Shown here piece after piece: positions 25,017 through 34,506 of a stretch of 64,000 bases of DNA. The notes under the pieces were generated by a model, which was given only the letters and a program-made list of their open reading frames with translations, had not been told where the DNA came from and made no database searches. Source of the stretch: Agrobacterium rosae (GTDB taxonomy: Bacteria; Pseudomonadota; Alphaproteobacteria; Rhizobiales; Rhizobiaceae); the NCBI RefSeq assembly GCF_002915175.1, contig NZ_NXEJ01000005.1, positions 62,001-126,000 on the forward strand, in the 5' to 3' direction. Positions within the stretch are counted from its first letter, which is position 1; the number at the start of each line of letters is the position of its first letter. The translations under genes and the position numbers were made by a program.

Positions 25017-25326
25017 GTATTCACCTTTCAAATTCCAACTCATCACGCTTTAAAGGCCGCCAGCAAACCATGTGCGAGCATGAATGCCAAGGTCAACACA
25101 ACCAATTGCTGCATCGAATCCATCGATTGTGTGTCCGCGAGCCCGTTGACCAACGGTGATACAGGCCGAGGGTTCCGAAATTTGAGCTCGGTTAATCGAT
25201 TGAAGTGTTCGCGACCCCTATGTATCCTTGGATTTATTGCACCGAACGGCACTCAACGCTTGGCAGCCTTCCAGAAAATACAATAACTACCACCACGAAT
25301 TTATAACAAACGAGAAGGGGTGGGCC
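25017..25326. other. 310-bp divergent intergenic region, manC and malic enzyme
   Basis: The region should hold the promoters of the minus-strand manC and the plus-strand malic enzyme gene. It contains the malic enzyme SD (GAAGGGG, about 25314) and a 26-codon minus-strand frame ending on the longer manC start. I recognise no riboswitch or repeat. Confidence 0.45.
25043..25123 (-). CDS. Possible 26-residue membrane peptide upstream of manC
   Basis: A minus-strand frame from ATG 25123 encodes about 26 residues, mostly hydrophobic (LVVLTLAFMLAHGLLAAF), with TGA overlapping the ATG of the longer manC start (TGATG). A single transmembrane helix is plausible. The SD is weak (CGGA about 12 bases upstream), so it may be chance. 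If real, it would be translationally coupled to manC. Confidence 0.25.
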   Translation of the reverse strand: MDSMQQLVVLTLAFMLAHGLLAAFKA

Positions 25327-27615
25327 ATGCCAGAAAAAGTGAAATCCGCAACCGGCAAGACATCGGTTACAGATCAGGAAGCATTGGACTTCCACTCCCA
25401 GGGACGACCCGGCAAACTCGAGATCACACCAACCAAGCCCATGGCGACCCAGCGCGACCTGTCGCTGGCCTATTCTCCGGGCGTCGCCGTTCCCGTCAAG
25501 GCAATCGCCGAAAACCCGGATACGGCCTATGACTACACCACCCGTGGCAACATGGTCGCGGTCATCTCCAATGGCACCGCCATTTTGGGTCTCGGCAATC
25601 TCGGCGCGCTCGCGTCCAAGCCTGTCATGGAAGGCAAGTCGGTTCTCTTCAAGCGCTTTGCCGACGTGGATTCCATCGATCTGGAAGTCGATACGGAAGA
25701 TGCGGACGAATTCATCAACTGCGTGCGTTATCTCGGCCCGTCCTTCGGTGGCATCAATCTGGAAGACATCAAGGCACCGGAATGTTTCATCATCGAAAGC
25801 CGCCTGCGCGAACTCATGGATATCCCGGTTTTCCATGATGACCAGCATGGCACCGCCATCATCGCGGCGGCTGGCCTTATCAACGCCATCGCGCTGACGG
25901 GTCGTGACTTCAAAACGACGAAACTGGTTTGCAATGGTGCCGGCGCTGCCGCCATCGCCTGCATGGACCTCATCAAGGCCATGGGCTTCAACCCTGCCAA
26001 CATCACGCTGTGCGACACAAAAGGCATCATCTATCAGGGTCGCACCGAGGGCATGAACCAGTGGAAATCGGCTCACGCGGTGAAGACCGACAACCGCACG
26101 CTGGTCGAGGCGATGAAGGGCGCGGATGTCGTCTTCGGTCTTTCCCAGAAGGGCGCGTTCAGCGAAGAGATGATCCGTTCCATGGCACCGAAGCCGATTA
26201 TTTTCGCCATGGCAAATCCTGATCCGGAAATTACGCCAGAAGAGGTGGCGCGCATTCGCGACGACGCCATCATGGCGACCGGACGCTCCGACTACCCAAA
26301 TCAGGTCAACAACGTTCTCGGCTTCCCTTATATCTTCCGCGGTGCACTGGATGTTCGCGCCAGCCAGATCAACGATGCGATGAAAATTGCCGCCGCCAAG
26401 GCTCTGGCTGATCTCGCACGCGAAGATGTTCCTGACGATGTCGCCGCTGCCTATCAGGGCGTACGTCCTCGCTTCGGGCCGCAATACATCATTCCAGTCC
26501 CCTTCGATCCGCGCTTGATTGCGGCCATCCCGGTCGCTGTCGCAAAGGCCGCCATGGAAACGGGTGTTGCGCGCCGCGAACTGCCCGATCTGGAAGCATA
26601 TGCGCACGAGCTTTCCGCCCGTCGCGACCCGATGGCATCAACGACGCAGCGTCTTTACGAGCGTGTTCGCCGTTCGCCCAAGCGTGTTGTTTTCGCAGAG
26701 GCCGAAGAAGAGCAGGTCATGCGCGCCGCCATTTCCTACACGGCACAGGGTCTGGGCACTGCAATCCTGCTTGGTCGTGATGACATCATCCGGGCCAATG
26801 CGGAACGCGCTGGCATCGACCTGGACCGCCCCAACATCAAGATCACCAATGCTCGCCTGTCGGAGCGTGTAGAGATCTACATCGACTATCTCTATGCGCG
26901 CCTGCAACGCCAGGGCTTCCTGCTGCGCGACGTGCAGCGCCTTGTTCATAACGACCGCAACCATTTTGCCGCCTGCATGGTGGCGATGGGCGATGCCGAC
27001 GCGATGGTTACGGGTACGACCCGAAACTATTCCACCGCGCTGGAAGATGTGCGCCGCTGCATCAACACCAAGCCGGGCCATCGCGTTATCGGCGTGTCGC
27101 TTGTCGTCTCCCGTAACCGCACGGTTTTTGTTGCCGATACCGCCGTTCATGACATGCCTTCAGCCGAAGATCTGGCCGATATTGCGGTTGAGGCAGCCGG
27201 TTTGGCTCGTCGCTTCGGCTACGAGCCGCGCGTTGCCATGCTGGCCTATTCTACCTTCGGACATCCGCTGGGTGAGCGGTCGGAAAAGGTTCGCGAAGCC
27301 GTTCGCATTCTCGACAAGCGCAATGTGAACTTTGAGGTGGATGGTGAAATGGCGGCAGACGTCGCTCTCAATCACCAGAAGATGCAGAGCCAGTATCCGT
27401 TTACCCGTCTCTCGGGTGCGGCCAATGTGCTGGTCATGCCTGCCATCCATTCGGCGTCCATCTCGACGAAGATGCTGCAGGAACTGGGCGGCGCAACAGT
27501 TATCGGTCCGCTTCTCGTCGGTTTGGATAAATCCGTGCAGATCACGTCCATGGGCGCAAAAGACAGTGATATCGTCAACATGGCCGCAATCGCCGCGTAT
27601 AATTCTGGACAGTGA
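25327..27615 (+). CDS. maeB: NADP-type malic enzyme with phosphotransacetylase-like C-terminus
   Basis: A 762-residue hybrid malic enzyme that decarboxylates malate to pyruvate with NAD(P). The N-terminal malic domain (about 20-430) shows 'YSPGVAVPVKAIAENPDTAYDYT' (catalytic Tyr), 'FHDDQHGTAIIAAAGLINA' and the cofactor site 'LVCNGAGAAAIACMDL'. The C-terminal domain (about 440-762) is phosphate acetyltransferase-like ('VVFAEAEEEQVMRAA', 'GTTRNYSTALEDV'), as in the rhizobial DME/TME enzymes. It probably serves allosteric control and assembly. ATG 25327 has a strong GAAGGGG upstream. Whether it prefers NAD (dme) or NADP (tme) cannot be settled by eye. Confidence 0.95.
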   Translation: MPEKVKSATGKTSVTDQEALDFHSQGRPGKLEITPTKPMATQRDLSLAYSPGVAVPVKAIAENPDTAYDYTTRGNMVAVISNGTAILGLGNLGALASKPVMEGKSVLFKRFADVDSIDLEVDTEDADEFINCVRYLGPSFGGINLEDIKAPECFIIESRLRELMDIPVFHDDQHGTAIIAAAGLINAIALTGRDFKTTKLVCNGAGAAAIACMDLIKAMGFNPANITLCDTKGIIYQGRTEGMNQWKSAHAVKTDNRTLVEAMKGADVVFGLSQKGAFSEEMIRSMAPKPIIFAMANPDPEITPEEVARIRDDAIMATGRSDYPNQVNNVLGFPYIFRGALDVRASQINDAMKIAAAKALADLAREDVPDDVAAAYQGVRPRFGPQYIIPVPFDPRLIAAIPVAVAKAAMETGVARRELPDLEAYAHELSARRDPMASTTQRLYERVRRSPKRVVFAEAEEEQVMRAAISYTAQGLGTAILLGRDDIIRANAERAGIDLDRPNIKITNARLSERVEIYIDYLYARLQRQGFLLRDVQRLVHNDRNHFAACMVAMGDADAMVTGTTRNYSTALEDVRRCINTKPGHRVIGVSLVVSRNRTVFVADTAVHDMPSAEDLADIAVEAAGLARRFGYEPRVAMLAYSTFGHPLGERSEKVREAVRILDKRNVNFEVDGEMAADVALNHQKMQSQYPFTRLSGAANVLVMPAIHSASISTKMLQELGGATVIGPLLVGLDKSVQITSMGAKDSDIVNMAAIAAYNSGQ

Positions 27616-27620
27616 CGACC

Positions 27621-27643
27621 TGACGCCCCGTGATGGGGCGTCA
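27621..27643 (+). terminator. Hairpin after the malic enzyme gene
   Basis: TGACGCCCC (27621-27629) and GGGGCGTCA (27635-27643) form a perfect 9-bp stem with a 5-base loop, 5 bases after the stop. No T-run follows, so it may act as a 3'-stabilising stem or a weak terminator. Confidence 0.55.
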
Positions 27644-27835
27644 TCCTGCGGTACCCGATAGACACGCCACGAAGATAGTTGTGAATGCCCGACCCCACTC
27701 CATGGTTCGGCCACATAGTTCCGTTTTGTCACCGCGATAAGGTGGGTAGTAATCGATTCTGCCGCTTGGCAGCGGGACGGATGGAGCATGGATATATCGC
27801 GACAGCAGGCAGGGTCATCGCTGCACGGAAAGACT

Positions 27836-29353
27836 ATGGGAACGTTCAAAAGGTTGTCGCTGCGTCTGGCCGACAGTCCGAACGCAGTGATCGTGCTGTT
27901 CGGTGCCTACTTTCTTTTGCAGATCGTCCTGCGCGAACTTGCACCACCCGCTTTGCGCATCGACGAGGCGCAGCAGGTGCTGTTCGCTCAATGGCTGGCG
28001 CTCGGTTATGATGCCCAACCGCCCCTTTACAACTGGTATCAGCAGGCAGTTTTTGCCGTTTTCGGCACCTCGATGTTGGCCATCGCTTTCGCCAAGAACC
28101 TGATACTCTTTCTGACATTCGCGGTCTTCATAAAGACAGCTGAACTTGTGCTGGAAAACAAACGCTTTGTCGTTGTGGCCACGATGGCGCTTTTCGTCAT
28201 TCCACAGGTATTCTGGCAGGCGCAGCGCGATCTAACCCATACCGCGATGCTGATGCTGACCTTTGCTGCATTGCTCTATTGCAGCATCAGGCTGATCCAG
28301 CGTCCAACTTTGACTGGCTACCTTCTGGTCGGCGTCGTCACAGGCTTGGGAATGTTATCCAAGTACAATTTCGCCCTTGCTCTGCCGGCATTGCTGCTGG
28401 CTGTGTGGCTGCACCCGCAGGGCCGCGAAAGGATACTGGATCGACGCTTCCTGCTGACGATCCTTGTCAGCTTCATCATTTTCCTGCCTCACCTGTTCTG
28501 GCTGATCGACAATCTCCGTTTTGCGTCCGAAGTGACGTTGCAACGAATGGCCGAAGACGCACCCGACACCCGTTTGCTGCAAGTGGCGCGGGGGCTGGGT
28601 CGCTTCGTCACCGGCTCCCTCATCATCTTCGCAGTACCTGCCCTCCTGCTCTGGCTGGCGGCCCACCGTGAAGAGAAACGGCCGCAAACGCCGCAGAGCG
28701 TCTGGTTCCGCTTTTTCCTCCACTATTTCATCGCGATCACGGTGCTGATGGCACTCGTTATCGTCATGGCGACGATGACGGAGTTGCGGGACAGATGGCT
28801 GCTGCCGCTGCTCCTTCCAGCTCCCATCCTTGCCGCTCTTTACCTCGAACGGTACCTTGCCGACACGGCACGCTTCGTCGCGCGTTTTTTGCCAATTCCC
28901 CTCATCACGATGGTGCTGGTGCCGGTCGCCCTGCTCGTCTCGCATCCGCTCATGGCGGCCCTTGGCCGGACATCGAATTCGAATGACAACTGGCAGGCTT
29001 ATTACCGCCATGTCGTTGAGGTCGAGAAACTTTCACCCTCCGTTATCATCACACCAAATTGGCCGACCGGCGGAAACCTTCGGTTCCTGTTTCAAGACGT
29101 CCCTGTCGCCACCAATATCTACGATGATTACGACCCACCTTTTACCGTGTCCGATGAGCATCCGGCCCTCATGGTCTGGACCGGCGATGACAACGAGGTC
29201 CCCTTGTTGACGGAATGGCTGGAGGGACAGATGAAAGTGAATCTGAAGACCGTGCAGCGATCCACGCTGGATATTCCGATGTATTATCCGGTGAAGGGGA
29301 AAGTGCTTCGCATCAGTTACGCCATCGTCAGACCAGCCGACATAGAGCAGTAA
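27836..29353 (+). CDS. GT39/ArnT-like membrane glycosyltransferase
   Basis: An integral membrane protein of about 505 residues with roughly ten hydrophobic segments and a periplasmic C-terminal part (from about 385). The first loop has 'LRIDEAQQVLFAQWLALGYDAQPPLYNW', the acidic catalytic loop of the ArnT/PMT (GT39, GT83) families that move a sugar from polyprenyl phosphate to lipid A, protein or glycan. Acceptor and sugar are unknown. A longer start at ATG 27788 (GGGACGGA upstream) is possible. ATG 27836 has GGAA 5 bases upstream. It stands alone between malic enzyme and a divergent-function oxidase gene. Confidence 0.85.
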   Translation: MGTFKRLSLRLADSPNAVIVLFGAYFLLQIVLRELAPPALRIDEAQQVLFAQWLALGYDAQPPLYNWYQQAVFAVFGTSMLAIAFAKNLILFLTFAVFIKTAELVLENKRFVVVATMALFVIPQVFWQAQRDLTHTAMLMLTFAALLYCSIRLIQRPTLTGYLLVGVVTGLGMLSKYNFALALPALLLAVWLHPQGRERILDRRFLLTILVSFIIFLPHLFWLIDNLRFASEVTLQRMAEDAPDTRLLQVARGLGRFVTGSLIIFAVPALLLWLAAHREEKRPQTPQSVWFRFFLHYFIAITVLMALVIVMATMTELRDRWLLPLLLPAPILAALYLERYLADTARFVARFLPIPLITMVLVPVALLVSHPLMAALGRTSNSNDNWQAYYRHVVEVEKLSPSVIITPNWPTGGNLRFLFQDVPVATNIYDDYDPPFTVSDEHPALMVWTGDDNEVPLLTEWLEGQMKVNLKTVQRSTLDIPMYYPVKGKVLRISYAIVRPADIEQ

Positions 29354-29439
29354 ATCAAGCTGGACCTAAGCAGTCAATCTTGTCGACAGTTTGTATTTAA
29401 ACATGCTATCGGTGCGCATCAAACCTTGGGATATTTTCG

Positions 29440-30693
29440 ATGAACCCTTCAGAAAAATGCGAAGTGCTGGTTATCGGTACCGGCATTATCGGCGTGATGA
29501 CGGCCTTGTATCTTCAAAATGCTGGCAAGACGGTTACGCTTCTGGAGCGTGGTGAGATTGCGCGCGGAGCAAGTTCTGGCAATGCCGGCATTCTTGCCTT
29601 CCCTGAAATCATTCCCATCCCCGCCCCCGGCATCATGAAGAAGGCGCCGAAGTGGTTGATCGACCCTGTAGGTCCGCTGAGTGTGCCACCGTCATACGCC
29701 TTGAAGATCGCCCCCTGGCTATGGCGTTTCTGGCAGGCGAGTTCGCCTCGCAAGTTCCAGCATGGTCTCGAAGTCCAGAAAAACATGATGTGGCTTGCCG
29801 CCAGCGAAATCCAGCACGTCGCTGCCATGCCCGAGCTGGCGCATTACATTACCAACACCGGAACGCTTGATCTTTACGATACGCGGGAAAGCTTTGACGC
29901 TGCCCGCCGGGACTGGGACGAGAAGGAACGCGCCGGTTTCACCTTCTCCCGCGTCGGTCGCGACGAGATAGAACGCTTGCAGCCGGGTCTTGCGCCGCGT
30001 TTCCAACATGCAATGTTCACACCCGGTGGCCTGCAGGTCGGTGATCCCTACGAGTTCACGCGGGCGATTGCCGATCTCGTCATCGCGCGCGGTGCGAGCT
30101 TGCGCAAAGGTGAGGCGGTACGCGTAGAGACGGTTGGCGAAAGCACAATCGTTTCCTTGAAAACTGGCGAGAAAATCACCGCCGATAAGGTCGTGATTGC
30201 CTGTGGTGCTTGGTCCAAGACGCTGGCGGCATCACTGGGCGACGCGACGCCTCTGGAAACCGAGCGCGGTTACAATACGACGCTGCAGGTCGGTTCCTTC
30301 GACCTGACGCGACAGCTCTATTTCAACGATCACGCTTTCGTCGTGACGCCATTGTCCTCCGGCATTCGCGTTGGCGGTGCGGTGGAACTGGCAGGCCTTG
30401 ATCTGCCGCCAAATTTCCGGCGCTCCGAGGTCATGCTGAAAAAGGCGGCTCAATTCCTGCCAGGCCTGAAAACCGAAGGTGGCACGCAGTGGATGGGCTT
30501 TCGTCCGTCCATGCCGGATTGCCTGCCGGTGATCGGTCCATCGCGGGCGAGTCAGTCCGTGATCTACGCTTTCGGCCACGGGCATCTGGGACTGACGCAA
30601 TCGGCCGCAACCGCAAGGCTCGTCACTGAATTGGTGAGCGGCGCAGAGACGGCAATTTCGGTCGATCCCTTCAGGGCCAACCGCTTTTCCTGA
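29440..30693 (+). CDS. DadA-like FAD-dependent D-amino acid dehydrogenase
   Basis: A 417-residue FAD oxidoreductase of the DAO/DadA family. The dinucleotide-binding motif is 'VLVIGTGIIGVMTALYLQNAGKTVTLLERG' near the start, followed by 'GASSGNAGIL' (typical of DadA) and the C-terminal FAD block 'WMGFRPSMPDCLPVIGPS' and 'YAFGHGHLGLTQSAATARLV'. Such enzymes oxidise D-amino acids or hydroxyproline isomers and pass electrons to the membrane. The ATG at 29440 is used. It ends at a shared terminator with the convergent ribose-type operon. Substrate unknown. Confidence 0.9.
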   Translation: MNPSEKCEVLVIGTGIIGVMTALYLQNAGKTVTLLERGEIARGASSGNAGILAFPEIIPIPAPGIMKKAPKWLIDPVGPLSVPPSYALKIAPWLWRFWQASSPRKFQHGLEVQKNMMWLAASEIQHVAAMPELAHYITNTGTLDLYDTRESFDAARRDWDEKERAGFTFSRVGRDEIERLQPGLAPRFQHAMFTPGGLQVGDPYEFTRAIADLVIARGASLRKGEAVRVETVGESTIVSLKTGEKITADKVVIACGAWSKTLAASLGDATPLETERGYNTTLQVGSFDLTRQLYFNDHAFVVTPLSSGIRVGGAVELAGLDLPPNFRRSEVMLKKAAQFLPGLKTEGGTQWMGFRPSMPDCLPVIGPSRASQSVIYAFGHGHLGLTQSAATARLVTELVSGAETAISVDPFRANRFS

Positions 30694-30706
30694 TGCCAAA
30701 CAAAAA

Positions 30707-30732
30707 AAGGCCCGCTCTCTCAAGCGGGCCTT
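30707..30732. terminator. Bidirectional terminator between convergent genes
   Basis: AAGGCCCGCT (30707-30716) pairs with AGCGGGCCTT (30723-30732) around a 6-base loop. Read on the minus strand, the stem is followed by seven T residues, ending the binding-protein transcript. On the plus strand the stem gives a weaker stop for the dehydrogenase gene. Confidence 0.88.
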
Positions 30733-30749
30733 CATCACGATTTTGCGTA

Positions 30750-31697
30750 TCAGAACGGTGAATCAGGGAAGTAGAAACCTTCCGCATTGTCCTTGGTCAC
30801 CAGTGTCGCATCCAGAATGTAGGTACCGCGCACAGGAACCTGATCGTAGAAGTTCGCCGCTGTCAGTTGCATGGCGGTTGCGACCATCGCTGGCGGATAA
30901 AGCACATCGACCGGGATCATCTTGTCGCCGTCCATGACCTTCTTGATCATGTCCTTGGAGCCGGCACCACCGATTACGTATTTGATATCGGTGCGCTTCG
31001 CCTGCTCGATGGCCTGAAGAACGCCAACGGCCATGTCATCGTCCTGGCACCAGACAACATCGATCTTCGGATATTTGGTCAGATAATCCTGCATCACCTT
31101 GAAGGCATCATCGCGGTTCCAGTTGCCGAACTGGCGGTCGAGAACCTTCACCTTGGAACCGGCAATGCCCTTATCGAAACCATCCTGACGCTGCTGATCG
31201 ATAGGGATCGGCAGGCCGCGAATGACGACGACCTGCGCTTCCGGCGTCGTGTCGGCGATGTACTTGCCAGCGACTTCACCCAGCGCCGGGTTGTTACCGG
31301 CAACGTAGAGATCGCGAACGCTGTCGTCATTGACGCTAGGCGCACGGTCGACAAGAGCGACGAATTTACCGTTGCCCTTCACTTCCTTGATGGCATTGAC
31401 CAGAGGGTCCGGGTCGGATGGAAGAATGACCAAGGCGTCGATGCCCTGTGTTTCCAGATCCTGCACCGCATTGGCCTGGGTTGCCGCATCCGGCGATGTC
31501 TTGACGATAACGTTGAGGCCGGGGTGTTCTTTCATCAGCAGCTTTGCCACGCGCTCGGCGTGATAGACGACGCCGGAAGTCCAGCCATGATCTGCCGCTG
31601 GAATTGAGACGCCGATCGTTACCTTCTTGTCTTGTGCTTGCGCTCCAACCGCTATCGCCAAAAGCGCGACAGTCACTCCCAATAGTCTTTTCCGCAT
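30750..31697 (-). CDS. Ribose-type sugar ABC transporter binding protein
   Basis: A 315-residue periplasmic protein (signal peptide cleaved about VGAQAQ, residue 22) of the RbsB/type 1 periplasmic binding family: 'VTIGVSIPAADHGWTSGVVYHAE', 'LETQGIDALVILPSDPD', 'VVWCQDDDMAVGVLQAIEQA'. It binds pentoses, hexoses or related polyols. ATG 31697 has GGGAGGAAAA upstream. It is the last gene of an ATPase-permease-binding protein operon, with 67 bp to the permease gene and a strong terminator behind. The ligand is not deducible. Confidence 0.92.
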   Translation of the reverse strand: MRKRLLGVTVALLAIAVGAQAQDKKVTIGVSIPAADHGWTSGVVYHAERVAKLLMKEHPGLNVIVKTSPDAATQANAVQDLETQGIDALVILPSDPDPLVNAIKEVKGNGKFVALVDRAPSVNDDSVRDLYVAGNNPALGEVAGKYIADTTPEAQVVVIRGLPIPIDQQRQDGFDKGIAGSKVKVLDRQFGNWNRDDAFKVMQDYLTKYPKIDVVWCQDDDMAVGVLQAIEQAKRTDIKYVIGGAGSKDMIKKVMDGDKMIPVDVLYPPAMVATAMQLTAANFYDQVPVRGTYILDATLVTKDNAEGFYFPDSPF

Positions 31698-31764
31698 GTG
31701 TTTTCCTCCCACACAAATAAAGGTCTCGATGTCCTTGCCCGGGCGACCCCTTAACCCGGTAACT

Positions 31765-32772
31765 TTATGAACGGCGCATCAGCGACCGCTGAACCAGCAT
31801 GGCAATGATGATGATCGCGCCCTGGATCGCGCCGATCAGATATTCACTGATGAAGTTCGACAGCAGCATGATGTTGCCGACGAGTTCCAGAATAAACGCG
31901 CCGCAGATAGTTCCCCACACACGCCCTGCCCCGCCTTTCAGCGCTGTGCCACCCACCACAACGGCTGTGATAGCCTGCAATTCCCACATCATGCCGGTCG
32001 TGGCGGATGTAGAGCCGAGACGTGGCACGTACAGCAACACAGCTATGGCAACGCATAGACCCTGAATAACGAAGGCGATGGTGCGAACGCGGTTGACGGC
32101 GACGCCCGAATATTTGGCAACGTCGCGGTTGGAGCCGACGGCGGTGACATGGCGTCCATAACGGGTGCGGTATAAAATAAACGCCGCCACACATGTCACA
32201 CCCAGAATGACAAGGATCGGTATCGGCATGCCCAGGAACGACCCGAAATAGACGGGGCGATACAGGGTCTGCAATTGCGGCTCCCGAACCGTAATCGCAC
32301 CGCCTTGAGACAGCCATGTCGTCAGTCCGCGGTACACACCCATCGTACCGAGCGTGGCGATGAACGGTTCGATCTTGCCAACGGTGGTGATCAAGCCATT
32401 TGCTAGCCCACAGAGAGAACCCGCAACCAACGTGAAGACCACCGCAAGAACCAGCATGAGCAACGGATCGGCCACCATACCGGAATTCATCAGCAGGATC
32501 ATCAGGCTTGCAACAAACGCAACCATCGAGCCTACGGACAGATCGAGATCGCCTGCCGAAATGACGAAGGTCGCGCCGACAGCGATGATAGCGATAAACG
32601 CGCTTCGCGTGGCAACGTTTGCCAGATTATTGATGCTGATGAAGTTGGGATTGACCATAGCCCCGACGATCAGCAGCAGAAACAGGGCGACAAATGGCGC
32701 AACGGCACGCAGATCGATATCGCGCAGCGACCTTCCGGCCTTCTTTTCTTTGCTGTCTTCACTCACACTCAT
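31765..32772 (-). CDS. Ribose-type sugar ABC transporter permease
   Basis: A 335-residue RbsC-type permease (BPD_transp_2 family) with eight to ten helices. The family motif 'VISAGDLDLSVGSMVAF' is near residue 80 and 'GGTALKGGAGRVWGTICGAF' near 265. ATG 32772 is chosen. A TTG two codons earlier is unlikely. It lies 47 bp after the ATPase gene and pairs with it as a CUT2 importer. Confidence 0.93.
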   Translation of the reverse strand: MSVSEDSKEKKAGRSLRDIDLRAVAPFVALFLLLIVGAMVNPNFISINNLANVATRSAFIAIIAVGATFVISAGDLDLSVGSMVAFVASLMILLMNSGMVADPLLMLVLAVVFTLVAGSLCGLANGLITTVGKIEPFIATLGTMGVYRGLTTWLSQGGAITVREPQLQTLYRPVYFGSFLGMPIPILVILGVTCVAAFILYRTRYGRHVTAVGSNRDVAKYSGVAVNRVRTIAFVIQGLCVAIAVLLYVPRLGSTSATTGMMWELQAITAVVVGGTALKGGAGRVWGTICGAFILELVGNIMLLSNFISEYLIGAIQGAIIIIAMLVQRSLMRRS

Positions 32773-32819
32773 ACCCAAAACAGACCTCCCGCCCTGTCAT
32801 ACCGGTCGTTTGACCGACG

Positions 32820-34346
32820 CTACGCTGCCGTTTTTGTTTTTAGTCCAGCCGCATAACGCATGATTTCCCGCTCATTGATTTCGTCGCCTTCCAGCATGCC
32901 GACGAGGCGCCCTTCGCGCATCACCGCCACACGGGTGCACAGCCCGATGACTTCTTGCATTTCGGATGAGACGACGATGACCGAATGCCCATCGCGCGCC
33001 AATGCCGAAATAAAATGATAAATCTGCTGTTTCGTCCCCACATCGATGCCACGCGTCGGCTCATCGATGATGATGATTTTTGGTTCGGTTTCCATGACCT
33101 TGGCAAGCAGCAGCTTCTGTTGATTGCCACCCGACATACGCCCGACGACCACACTGCCATCACGCACGCGAATGTCGAACCGGCGACGTGCTCGTTCCAG
33201 CGACCTCGCTTCACTCGATGCACTGAGATAGCCAAACTTGCCATGTCGCTCCAGCGACTGCAGCGTGAGGTTCAACCCCATGCCCGCACTCAAAAGCAAG
33301 CCTTTGGATTTACGGTCCTTGGTCATATAGGCAAGACCGGCATCTATCGATGCATGCAGATCGTGGGGCGGCAACACTGTCCCATTGACCTCGACCTCGC
33401 CAGACGAACGGCCGCGCAGACCGACGATCGCTTCGGCAAGTTCGGTGCGACCGGAGCCGATCAGACCGGAAAAGCCGATGATTTCGCCTCTGCGAAGCTC
33501 AAAACTCGCATCCTGCACATAGCGGGTCGAGAGGTTGCTGACCTTTAAAACAGTTGCTTCGTCCACATCGGGTTCGCGCTTGGCGGGGTAAAGGCTGGAA
33601 AGCTCTCGCCCCACCATAAGCTGGGCGATAGCCTCGCCATCAAGCAGAGAGGTTGGTGCGGTCTTGACCCAGTGACCATCACGCAAAACGGTGACGCGGT
33701 CGGTCAACTCCATGACCTCATCCAGCTTGTGCGACACGAAGACGAAGCTGGTGCCCTTATCGCGCAATTTGCGCACTTGCTGGAAAAGATAATTCGTTTC
33801 CTCACGAGATAGAACCGCGGTTGGCTCGTCCATGAAAACGATGCGCGCATCCCGGCTGATGGCCTTGGCAATCTCGACCATCTGCTTTTCAGCAATGGAT
33901 AACGTCCCGATCAGGGCATTTTCATCGACATGACAGCCGAGAACATCGAGAACGCGCCGCGTCTCGGACCGCATCGCTTTGCGGTCCAGCATACCAAAAC
34001 GGGTGATCTCCCGGCCTAGATACAGGCTTTCGGTCACGGTCAGATGTTCTGCGAGATTGAATTCTTGATGGATGATGACAATGCCGAGCGCTTCAGCGGC
34101 ACCGTTCGGTGGAAGCGTCACCGGCTTGCCATCCAGAAGGATTTCGCCCGAGCTCGGCTGTTCGAAACCTGAGAGAACTTTGACGAGCGTCGATTTACCG
34201 GCACCGTTCTCGCCCATCAAAGCATGAATCTCGCCAGCTTTCAGGTCGAAATTAATGCTAAACAGCACTTGGACGCCGTTGAATGATTTAGAAACCCGAC
34301 GCGCCGACAGCACTGTGGCGCTGTCGTCAGCAATGTCCGTATCCAT
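32820..34346 (-). CDS. Ribose-type sugar ABC transporter ATPase (two nucleotide-binding domains)
   Basis: A 508-residue CUT2 ATPase of RbsA/MglA type. The first domain has Walker [13 protein letters not shown] (about 46-57) and Walker B '[13 protein letters not shown]'. The second has the degenerate Walker A '[14 protein letters not shown]' and intact '[15 protein letters not shown]' and '[13 protein letters not shown]'. The degenerate second P-loop is usual for this family. ATG 34346 has GGAGG 5-6 bases upstream. It is the first gene of the operon and faces a divergent LacI regulator, with two operator-like palindromes 37-71 bp upstream of its start. Confidence 0.95.
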   Translation of the reverse strand: MDTDIADDSATVLSARRVSKSFNGVQVLFSINFDLKAGEIHALMGENGAGKSTLVKVLSGFEQPSSGEILLDGKPVTLPPNGAAEALGIVIIHQEFNLAEHLTVTESLYLGREITRFGMLDRKAMRSETRRVLDVLGCHVDENALIGTLSIAEKQMVEIAKAISRDARIVFMDEPTAVLSREETNYLFQQVRKLRDKGTSFVFVSHKLDEVMELTDRVTVLRDGHWVKTAPTSLLDGEAIAQLMVGRELSSLYPAKREPDVDEATVLKVSNLSTRYVQDASFELRRGEIIGFSGLIGSGRTELAEAIVGLRGRSSGEVEVNGTVLPPHDLHASIDAGLAYMTKDRKSKGLLLSAGMGLNLTLQSLERHGKFGYLSASSEARSLERARRRFDIRVRDGSVVVGRMSGGNQQKLLLAKVMETEPKIIIIDEPTRGIDVGTKQQIYHFISALARDGHSVIVVSSEMQEVIGLCTRVAVMREGRLVGMLEGDEINEREIMRYAAGLKTKTAA

Positions 34347-34382
34347 GATTTCCTCCAGACGTCTCCCTACGCCTGCTGTTGA

Positions 34383-34417
34383 TGTAAACCTTTACACGAT
34401 TTATGTAAAGGTTTACA
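34383..34417. promoter_or_regulatory. Two phased LacI-type operator palindromes
   Basis: TGTAAACCTTTACA (34383-34396) and TGTAAAGGTTTACA (34404-34417) are each near-perfect palindromes, and are also exact inverted copies of each other. Their centres are 21 bp apart, two helical turns, so two regulator dimers could bind the same DNA face. The TGTAAA-N2-TTTACA form resembles sites of LacI/GalR-family repressors, and the adjacent divergent gene encodes one. Confidence 0.82.
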
Positions 34418-34506
34418 TTCGGCTGAATTAACAGATTTGCGTGATCGTATTTGACGCGTCAGCAGGTCTGTGTAGTGTCCGGACGCGCACATATCCGAGG
34501 CCTTCC

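Noticed and set aside
25234..26607. 457-codon frame opposite the malic enzyme gene
   Set aside because: Complete overlap with a clear enzyme, His/Arg/Asp-rich shadow composition, no SD and no domain.
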